The position numbers were made by a program, and so were the translations under genes. Under the pieces are notes generated by a model, which did not search any database, had not been told where the DNA came from, and worked only from the letters and a program-made list of their open reading frames with translations. From Cyanophora paradoxa (Eukaryota; Glaucocystophyceae; Cyanophorales; Cyanophoraceae): a stretch of 64,000 bases of DNA. The stretch lies in contig QPMI01000212.1 in NCBI GenBank assembly GCA_004431415.1, forward strand, positions 62,001-126,000. Direction: 5' to 3'. Of the stretch, positions 51,164-59,626 are shown piece after piece (position 1 is the stretch's first letter; the number at the start of each line of letters is the position of its first letter).

Positions 51164-53688
51164 ATGGAGCCGCCAGCTGCGTTTTGCTTCTCGAGACGCG
51201 CATGCGTCGTGCTGCTGCGGCTCGGGCTCGCTCTGGCCCTCGCGCTTGTTTTCCTCGCCCAGGGCGCCGCCGCCGCTAACGACATCGACCCTGACAAACT
51301 CACAAATCGGCCCTACAACGGTGAGTATTCCTGACATCCGCGTATGCCCGGAATGCCCCGGACAGCGCCGTCACCGCCGGAATGCGGCTCCGGCGCACTG
51401 TATGTGACGCGCGCGTGCGCTTGCCGATGTGCAGACGAGGAGCTCGCGCAGATCGCTGCCTGCTCCAGCGCCACGGGCACGGATTGGTGCGCTCTCGCTC
51501 TAGATCTGTCGAAACGCTGCCGATGCGTGACGCGCCCGGCAGCGGAACATGCACACTAGGCGGCTGCATGTGGTAAGAACCGAGATGGGAGACTGTATGG
51601 TGAGAAGCTCTGACCCTCGCGACAGGTGGTAAGAACTGAGATTAGAATGCATATGCACGGTGAGAAGCTGTGACCCTCTCACGTCCACAGCCCTCTCTTC
51701 CGCACATGCTACCCCAAATTCCTGCTGCCGACCCAGCGTGCGCCACATCCAAGGCGCTACGCGCCGCGCGCCGGGTCTGGGAGTGACGCCGTCGCGGTGC
51801 AGACTGCAAGGCGGGGGCGTACGACGCGTTCCCGATCACCCCGTGGCTTCTCGACCCCGCCGACTGCAGCGGTGCGGCCCCGCATTCCTCCCGAGGCTCG
51901 CGCCAGGCGCCGCTGACCGCGACGCCCCCGCAGTGAACGCGACGGAGGCCGGTCAAGGCGTGAGCGTGCAGGTGCAAGCGCGGCATGCGCGGTGCGCCGC
52001 TCGCTCCGAGGCGAGTGGGGGGACAGCTGCCGGACGGGCGGCGGGCGCTCGAGGCGGGCCGGAACGTGAGCGTGCGCTGGTCCACGCGAGGCTTGGACTT
52101 CCGCGCTGTCTTCCGCGTCGCTCTCCTTGCTCTCTTCGCGCCGGGCGAGGTGCGCACGTGCCACCCGCCCGGCCGGCCGCGCCGGGGGGCGGCGGGGGCC
52201 GACGCAGGGGAGCAGCCGGTGGTGCACGTGGCGGCGGCGCAGCAGGAGAACACGGGGGCGTTCGACTTCGAGCTGCCGCGCTGGCTCCCCACGGGCCACT
52301 ACGCCGCCGAGCTCCGCCTCTACGAGCTCGGCGCTCTCTCCGCCTCCCTCGCCGCCCGCTCCCCGCCCTTCCCCGTCCTCGGCCCGCCCGCCCCCCGCCC
52401 CTCCTCGCCACGCCTCCCGCTGCCGCCGGCTTCCTGAGGCTGCGCGCGCGCAGGGCCGCTCTCGCCGCCGCCGGGGAGCCCCGGGTTCAGCCCGCTGCGG
52501 GCGGACGTGCCTCTGTGCGGGCTCTACGCCGTGCCGGCGGCGTGCGGCCTGCTGGCCTCGTGCTCGGGCTTCTCGTGTGCGGCCGCGGAGGCCCCGGGCG
52601 CCTCGCTGGTGCCGCCCGAGCTGCTGGCGGGCACCCTCCTGCGCGCCCTCTCCGTCGCCGCCGACAACTGCGTGCGCCGCCTGCCCCGGGGGCGGCCCCC
52701 TCGCCCCGCCTCACGGGCGGCGGCGCAGACGCTGCGCGTGGACGCGGAGGCGGACTTCCGCGGGGGGCCCGCCGCCTCTTCTCCGCCACCGCCCCAGGCC
52801 CGCCGCCCCCGCCCGCTCGCCTCGCGCGCCGGCCGTGCGCTGACGCCGCGGGGCGGCAGTGCACGACGGGCGGGTGGCGCTCACGCCCGACACGGCCCTC
52901 TCCCTCGCCGACATGCGCCTCGACCCGCCGACGCGCGCCCCGCCCCGCCCCGCCCGTGGCGCGGGCGCCGGCTGAGGGCGGGGCGGCAGGCGGGGGCGTT
53001 GCGGGGCAGCCTCTTCCTCGTGACGGGCGACGTGGCGGTGACCCTCGCCGCCGACCTCCGCCTGCTCCTCGACCGCGCGCCCCGACCCCCGCCTCGCCCG
53101 AACCCCCGCATCCGCCCGTCACTCCCTGCGCAGCGCTCTCCGTCGCCCGCCGCTGCCCGTTCCCTCCGCGCCCGAGCCTCTACGCCCAGCGCGCCCCGCC
53201 GGCCCTCACGGGCCCGAGGCCGACGCCCGGAGGCGGCGGCGGGAGCAGCCCGGGGGCGACGCCAACGCCGACACCGGCCGGGGGTGAGAAGGGGCCGGGG
53301 GGCCCGGGGCGGTGCCGCAGAGCGCGGGGGCGGGCCCGCTGGGGACGGGGGCCATCGCCGGCATCTCCGCGGGGGCCGGAGCCCTCGCCCTCGTCGGCGC
53401 CGGCGCCGCCGCCGCCGTCGCCATCCGGTGCACCCCCGCGCTGCCGCCCCACCGCTGCGCCGGGCCTGACGGGCAGGCAGGAGGCGGCGCAGGACATCGG
53501 GGGGGGAGGAGGAGGAGGCCCCCGGGGCCGGTGGGGAGGCCGCCAGAGAGCTGGAGCCGCAGCCCACGGGCGCGGCCCCCGAGACGGCGGCCCCGGCGGG
53601 CCCCCACGGGCCGGACGGAGGCTGGGAGGATGCCGCAGGCGAGGGCGAGGAGGTCAACCGCCGGAAGGGCGGCTGCACGGTCATGTGA
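51164..53688 (+). CDS. Type I membrane protein with Cys-rich ectodomain and C-terminal CaaX box
   Basis: ATG 51164 gives MEPPAAFCFSRRACVVLLRL followed by GLALALALVFLAQGAAA, a signal peptide. Spliced exons then give NDIDPDKLTNRPYN, DEELAQIAACSSATGTDCGT, CTLGGCMCPLFRTCYPKFLL and HCKAGAYDAFPITPWLLDPA, then VNATEAGQGVSVQVQARHAR. This is an ectodomain with clustered cysteines and a likely N-glycosylation site. Beta-rich segments follow (GRNVSVRWSTRGLDFRAVFR; FDFELPRWLPTGHYAAELRL; LCGLYAVPAACGLLASCSGF; GSLFLVTGDVAVTLAADLRL), then a Pro/Thr/Gly stalk and a TM segment, GTGAIAGISAGAGALALVGA. The last intron (acceptor GGCGCAG) joins to an acidic tail, SGGEEEEAPGAGGEAARELE, ending EVNRRKGGCTVM. CTVM fits a farnesylation CaaX box with an upstream basic patch. 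Stop 53686-53688. Family not recognised. Confidence 0.65.
51567..51680 (+). repeat. Tandem duplication within an intron, including the splice donor
   Basis: GTGGTAAGAACCGAGAT...GGTGAGAAGCTCTGACCCTC (from about 51567) is followed directly by GTGGTAAGAACTGAGATTAG...GGTGAGAAGCTGTGACCCTC (from about 51624). Units are about 56 nt. The GTAAGA donor used by the CaaX-protein gene is thus present twice, as is a second donor-like GGTGAGAAG. Confidence 0.8.
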
Positions 53689-54003
53689 GGGGGCGGCCAG
53701 CCCCCACTTACCGCACAGAGTCTTTAGCTGCATGCGCAGACTAGCGCTGTAAATACAGGTCACAGATCTAGAATAACGAAGCGAGCCTCAATGCCGCATG
53801 AACGCCTAGCCGCACTGTGTACCCGGCCACCCAGAAAAAAATTCGCTTGCAAAGTTGGCGCTCCACGGGCCACGGCATCAGCTGCCAGCTGCTTTAGCAC
53901 GGAGGAGTCCGGGAGGATATGCATCATTAGCTATAGACAAACTTGAGCCGACGCGCGAGCTGGGCTTCTCGCTGAAGCGAAATCGGCTCTGGAGCTGACA
54001 GCC
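53689..54003. other. Gap between two plus-strand genes
   Basis: About 315 bp. It contains CAGATCTAGAATAACGAAGC (about 53762), an A-run (CCAGAAAAAAATTCGC, about 53831) and CAGCTGCCAGCTGC. No gene seen. Presumed terminator and promoter space. Confidence 0.45.
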
Positions 54004-55189
54004 ATGGGTGGAAAGCCGAGTTCAAGTAGCGCGAAGAAGCGTGCGCCGCGCACCTCACCCCAGCTCTCTCCCGTTGAGCTCACCGCCACGCAGCGTCCTA
54101 CCAAGAACCCCCGCAGCCAAAGGCGAGCAAGAGGGAGGAAGAGGATGACTTTGATCAAATGACCTCGCAGGGAACTGTTGTGGTGCGCCCGACGTTGGGG
54201 GTTCATATTGGCGTAGCCGCATCTCCGTGTGCTCCCGCCTGACCGCGCGTCCGGAGCAGAAGAAGGTGCAGCGAGCGATGCCGAAGGATGACTTGCCGTC
54301 GCTGCTTGACGCTGCGCGCCACGGCTTCGCATATCAGGTGCCGCGCCCGCAGCCCCGCCGCGCGCGGGCGGTTCGCCGACGGGGCGCGCGGCAGCTTGCG
54401 GAGAAGGAGACGGAAGACGACGTGGAGAAAGAGATCCTCTCCATGTCGCGGGCGCCGCCCGTGCCGAAGCCGAGGCAATCGCCGGAGCCGGCGGGGCCGG
54501 AGCTCGAGGGGCCAGGCGGGGAGTTCGGCCTGGGCGGGGAGTTCGGGGCGGACGCCGAGTTCGGCGACGACATCGACCTCAACGCCTCCCGCGGCCTCCG
54601 CCGCCTCCCCAAGCCCGCCCCGCCCGCCGCCGAGACCCCGCCGGGGCCCCGGGAGCGCCGCGCCAGCATGGAGCACGCAGAGCAGCGCTTCGCGCCGATG
54701 GAGGGCCCCCCTGCCGCCGCGGATGGCGCCTCGGTCCGGCGCTTCAGCTCGCCGACCCGGCACGACGAGGGGCGGGCGGGTTTCCCGCACCAGCCGCCCC
54801 CGGCGGCCGTGCCGCCGCGCAGCCCCGTCCCGGGCGGCCTCAGCGTGAGCGCGACCGGCAGCCTGCGGGCGGGCCTCGAGGCGAGCGCAGCGGTCTCAGC
54901 GGCCCTCACGCCGGGTCCGCGGGCGGCGGCGCCAGCGCTCCCGCACGGGCACGCGCCCGTCGGGGGCCCCGCGCTGGACCCGACCTCGCCGACGGCCCTC
55001 TTCCTCGCGCGGCGCCCGTCCCCGGGCTCCCTCGCGTCCCCCGAGGTCGCGAGGAGCCCGAGCCCGGGACCGGCGCGGGGCGGCGGGCAGCGCGGGCGCA
55101 TCGTAACCGCCGGCGGTGTGGCGCAGGCGGGCGGCGGGCCCCGCCAGAACCTCAACCTCGCCTCGTACCAGCTCGGCCTTGTCACCTGA
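54004..55189 (+). CDS. Unknown, probably N-myristoylated, intrinsically disordered protein
   Basis: ATG 54004 opens MGGKPSSSSAKK, a strong N-myristoylation context (Gly2, Ser6). A 49-nt intron starting GTGCGCCG leads in phase to PSYQEPPQPKASKREEEDDF, DQMTSQGTVV. A second intron leads to KKVQRAMPKDDLPSLLDAAR, HGFAYQ. A third in-frame intron leads to LAEKETEDDVEKEILSMSRA. The long last exon is disordered, with GEFGLGGEFGADAEFGDDID (three GEF/AEFG-type repeats), RRASMEHAEQRFAP, RRFSSPTRHD and SPGSLASPEVARSPSPGPAR, ending NLASYQLGLVT at 55189. Many Ser-Pro and R-R-x-S sites suggest phosphorylation. No TM or enzymatic domain. Family not recognised; the short LPSLLDAARHGFAYQ block is the only ordered-looking part. 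Confidence 0.6.
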
Positions 55190-56785
55190 CCGCCGGCCGC
55201 AACTGCGCCCCGCCCCAGCGCAGCCACAACGAGGAAACGACTGGAGATGACTTCGAAGATTTTCCGCGCACGCTTATTTTCATTAGCCAGATTTAGGCAG
55301 CTTTCGGCTGCGATTCGTAGATCCAGCCATGTGTACTCTATCGCTCGCCATGTCGTGCTCAACTGCGTGTCGTCAACTTGGCAACATGCTTAAATTGAAG
55401 TTTGAATGCTGTTGATTTGTCCCGGCCCTCCATATCATAGTATCTGTGCCGCAGTGCTCTACTAGGCTGCCAGGCTGCCAAGGGATCCCCAAAAGCCGGC
55501 AAGCTTAAGCCTTGAAGGGTTATAAATTACTAAGTTAGGCCGCTATATAGCTAGTGCTGCAGCTGCAGGCCCCGGCCGCGCGGGCCGGGGCCCTGAGGAA
55601 ATTATAACACGTTATATATATACAATTACGTATACCGTACTACGGTATCATATATAGTATACGTAGTATGACCTTGGAAGACCGTCATGATCACGGCGCG
55701 CGTCAGATCTAGACTCTGATCATGAGATCGCCCCACGTTCCGAAGTTCCGCGAAAAGCTTCGACTTACGCGGCCAGCCTGGCAGCGTAATTATACATATA
55801 ACCGCCGGGCCGTTCGAAGTCTAACTTAGTAATTATAACTCAGTGACTTAGTAAGTTCCCCGGGCTCCCCCTATCCCCCCCGGGCTCCCCTCCCTCCGGG
55901 ACCGTCCCCCCCCCCCCCCCCCCCCCCGGGCCCCGCGGGCTCCCCCACGTGCACCCAGCCCCGGCCGCGGCCCTCCCGGAGTCCCTGCGGCCCCCCGGGC
56001 CCAAGCCCCCCTACCCCGGGCCCGCCCAACCGCCATGAACCACTTTCACATGTACAGCTCAGCAGCGCGATAGCTCATCATGGCATGATCTGCGGCTGGA
56101 AACTCGAAACCGACCCGGTGACCCGGCGGTGGAGCTTCCGAATTTCCCGGGTTCCCGAACTACGGTACTACGGTAGTCATCATAAGTACTAGTTATCATG
56201 GCATTCGCAGTTCCGAAGTTCCGAAAGTTCCCAAGTTCACTGCCAGGCTGCCCGGCCGCAGTGCCCCAGTGCTACCGTAGTACCGTAGTACGCTGGCACG
56301 TCGACGACCCCGCGCCGGCGATGATCATCCCGAGTCCGATGATCACTGAGTCATGAGCTTGAGCTTTGAAATATCGACATCGTGGTACGTATCACAGTAT
56401 ACGTATCATAGTATGCCATGATGCCTAACACGAATGAAGCCCTGTGATCACTAGGAAGGTCATGATCATGAGTGCTCAAATTAAATGAATGTCATCAGCA
56501 TCCGATGATCATCGGATCCTTCAATCATTGAATTGGAATCTGAACGCACGATTCAAAACCGCAACTGGAAGAGCTCGTCGCGCGCGTGCCCACGGTGCAC
56601 GTGCGCTTTGCGGCATACGCATGCGACCCCACTGGGGCAAGTCGCAACTCCGTGCCCCGCCCTCGCGACAAGCCATGGCCACCGCGAGCCCTCAAAACCC
56701 CTCGAAATCACGAATTGCAGCAGCTCAGCGGCTGGCGCTTAGATTACGGGCTGCAGCGAGGGGGGGGGCGGGCGAGGCGCGGGCG
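55190..56785. other. 1.6-kb AT-rich convergent gap with inverted repeats and a C-tract
   Basis: The largest gene-free stretch. Sequences rich in TATA, GTAC and GATC (about 55590-55690 and 56040-56480) alternate with an extreme C-run (about 55848-56030, including some 20 consecutive C). Features: palindrome ATACCGTA-C-TACGGTAT (55632-55648); a perfect 17-bp inverted repeat (56160/56272); repeated GTTCCGAAGTTCC-like words (55738-55751, 56209-56225); and repeated GATCATGA/TGATCATC words (about 56460-56520). No coding exon seen. It could be a replication or chromatin element, a decayed transposon, or simply unconstrained DNA. Confidence 0.6.
56160..56288. repeat. Perfect 17-bp inverted repeat, 95-bp loop
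   Basis: CTACGGTACTACGGTAG (56160-56176) and its exact reverse complement CTACCGTAGTACCGTAG (56272-56288). Each arm is itself built from two copies of the CTACGGTA word also used in the palindrome at 55632-55648. Confidence 0.9.
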
Positions 56786-59519
56786 CTAGAAGCGCTCGCC
56801 GAGGCCGAGCTGGACGAGGGGCCAGCCCTTGCCGTCCTTGAAGCCGAACTGCACGGTGACGGGCCCGAGGCCGGTGAGGCCGCGGATGCCGGCGCCGATG
56901 CCGAAGCCCTTGCCGGGCTTGCCGCGGACCCCCGCGGGGTTCCCCGGCACGCTCCCCGCCGTCTCGAGGTCCGTCGCCGCCTCCGCGAAGGCGAAGACCC
57001 CCCAGCGCTCCGTCACCGGCACCCGGTACTCCGCCGACGCCTGCCCCGCCTCAGAGCGCGCCGGGGCGGGCGGCGGGGCGGGCGGTGGGGCGGGCGCACG
57101 AGGGCGTAGGAGCGGCCGGCGCCCATCTCGCCGTCGGTGTAGCCGCGCACAGTGGTGACACCGCCCAGGCTGAACGCCTCGTACGGGGGCAGCGTCCCCT
57201 GTATGTGGCCCCCTTGCGCGCTCACCACCAGCGTCTGCGCCCCATCAGCGGCGCGGCGGCGCGGCGCGGGGCGCGGGGCGCGGGGCGCGGGCGCGGGGCG
57301 CGGGGCGCGGGCGCGGGGCGGGCCTGGCCGTTGCCGGGGTTGTCCTTGAGGGGGAGGAGGGGCAGCGGCAGGTACGCCGCGAACTTGCCTGCCGGCAGCG
57401 TTCGGAGGCGGCAGGGGGGCGGGGTATCGGGGGCGAGAGCGCGCACCCTCGGCGCGGTTCATGAGAAGGCGGCCCTTGCCTGGCGGTTGCGGTGAGGGGC
57501 GTGCAGCGGGGGCGGGGCGGGGGCGGGGCGGGGGCGGGCACCGACGGGGAGGGACTGGTCGACCTGCCAGCGGAGGACGCTCCCCGAGGAGGGCGTCCGC
57601 GGCGCGTCGCGCGTCTCGCGGGCCCCCCGCACCTGCGCGCCGCCCCTCGGTCGGGGCGAGGCGCTGCGGGGGGGCCCCCGGGGGCCGGGGCGGACGGTGA
57701 GGAGGACGAGGTCGTCCTGGCCGTCGGCGTTGTACGTCAGCTGGTGCCCGTGCCCGTCCCGCGAGAGCACCCGCCCTGCCGCCCCCCTCGCACCCCGCCC
57801 CGAGCGCGAGGGGCGCGGGGCCGGCGGACCGTGCGGGTCGGTGATCGCGACGCGGTTCCACGAGCCGCCGAAGGCGACCCCGACGTCGCCGTTGGCGCGC
57901 GAGACGAAGGCGTTGCCGCCGGAGCGCCACTTGAGGACCTTGGAGGCCTCCTCCGCCTCGCGGGCGGTGAGGCCCGGCTTGGCCCCCGCGAAGATCCCCG
58001 TCGTGCTCTTCTCGTTGAAGACGTTGGCCTCGAGGCCGGTCTTCTCCTTGAAGGGGGCGAGCCAGGGGTCGCGGAAGGAGACGTTGAAGAGGAGCTCGTC
58101 GAAGCCGGGCACGGGCGCGAGCGTGAGGCCCCCGACCGTCACCTCCCCGGACACCTTCTGGTTCCGGCCCCGGAAGTTCGAATCCGACACCGAGAAGTTC
58201 CCGATCAGGCCTGCCCCGCCCCGCCCTCGGCCCCGCGCCGCCGCCGGCGGGGCCGGGGGGCCGCACCGGAGCCGCCGAGGCCGGCGCCGCCGTTCATGGT
58301 GCCCGTCTGGTCGTGCTCCTCGATGAGGACGATGAGCTCCACCTTGCCCGGTGCCGCCGCGTCGCTCCGCACCCGCGCCCCCACGTTCTGCGCCCCACGC
58401 CTCGCCGGCGGCCGGCGGGGCCGGCGGGGCGGGGCGGGGCCCTGCCTTGAAGATGTTCAGGTTGTGGAGGCGGCGCAGGGCCAGCATGACGTTCTGGGAG
58501 CGCAGCGGCTTCCCGACCTGCGGGAGGGCGGGGTGAGGCGCTGGGGCGAGCGGGGCGGGGCGGGGCGGGGCGGGCCTCGAGGTCGCGGAGCTCGCGGAGA
58601 ATGACGAAGGGCTTGGTGCGGCCCTCCTTCTCCTTCCCCGCCTCGTCGAAGAAGCCGACCTGCCGCCGCCTCGCTCCCCCCGCGCCCCGCCCCGCCCCGC
58701 CCCGCGCACCGTAATCTTGCTGATCTCCATCCCCTCCGGGTCCCCCACATCCTTCGCCGCCGCCGCTGCTGGCGCCGCTGCCGCCGCCGCCGGCTTCGCC
58801 GCCGCCGGCTTGGCCTTGGCGGCGGCGGCGGCGGCGGGCTTGGCGGCGGCGGGGGCGGCCGGCTTGGTGTCGGCCACGAGCTCGACGGCGGGGCCGCTGG
58901 GACCCTGGCTGCTCTGGTGGAACGCGTGCGCCGCGGGGCTGAAACCCGTCAGCGCGAGCGACGCCGCGGCGAGGCCGGTGGCCAGCGCCACACGGAAGCG
59001 CCGCCCCAGCGCCCCAGCTGCACTACGGAAAAAGCTGTGCAGCGCTGCGATCAGCCGGCTGAAAGACCCCTGGCTCTGACCACGCTCCCCAAACGCGGGA
59101 CGCCTCTCGCGCGGGGCCCTCCCCTCGCCACTGCCGCCGAACGCTGCGCGGATGATCTCGTTCGCTACGCCCTCCGAATCGCCCGCGGCGGCGGCGTCCA
59201 GGAGCCGATACAGGTGCGAGCCCGAGAAGAATGACGAAACTACGTCCCGGGAGACGAATGACGAGCGCAGGGCGAGGCTGGAGCCCAGCACGGCCGTGTT
59301 GGATGCCGGGACCTGGGCGCTGGACACGGGATCGCATCCAAAGGCGGCATTGCCGCGAGGAATGCTGACGTGGAAGCTCCGGCGCGCGCTGGGGCCGGTC
59401 CGCCGTGCAGCCGAAGCTGATACCGCCCTGCAAGATTCAGGGGCGGACGCGGGCCTCACGGGGGGCGAGCCAATGCGATCGACCGCCCCGACGATCCCGC
59501 ACGAGAAGGCGGGCTCCAT
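56786..59519 (-). CDS. Omp85-family plastid outer-membrane channel (OEP80/TOC75 type)
   Basis: Beta-barrel assembly or preprotein translocation protein of the plastid outer envelope. ATG 59517-59519 gives MEPAFSCGIVGAVDRIG, a Phe-led presequence. It is followed by a second hydrophobic, signal-peptide-like segment (FRVALATGLAAASLALTG, then AAHAF) and an Ala/Lys/Pro linker (KPAAPAAAKPAAAAAAKAK). POTRA-like parts: DPEGMEISKIT, VGKPLRSQNVMLALRRLHNL with NIFK, and EHDQTGTMNGG. Barrel: NFSVSDSNFRGRNQKVSGEV, FDELLFNVSFRDPWLAPFKE, TGLEANVFNEKSTTGIFAGA, GVAFGGSWNRVAITDPHG, and the diagnostic loop-6 motif GGVTTVRGYTDGEMGAG (about 57140). The last strands are GFGIGAGIRGLTGLGPVTVQ and WPLVQLGLGERF, ending in the C-terminal Phe typical of Omp85 barrels. 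Stop 56786-56788. OEP80 versus TOC75 needs a phylogeny. Confidence 0.88.
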
Positions 59520-59626
59520 ACTGCCTGCGATCAAACCAGTCTCTCGCCGCGCGGTACCCCCTTCCGGCAATTGGGTTGAATTGGCAACCTCCGTGCGCGC
59601 ATCCCCGGGTCCCCCGAGTCGGATTC

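Noticed and set aside
51660-53744. 694-codon plus-strand open frame across the CaaX gene
   Set aside because: It crosses introns and uses different frames from the conserved-looking exons. The spliced model with in-phase junctions explains the locus better.
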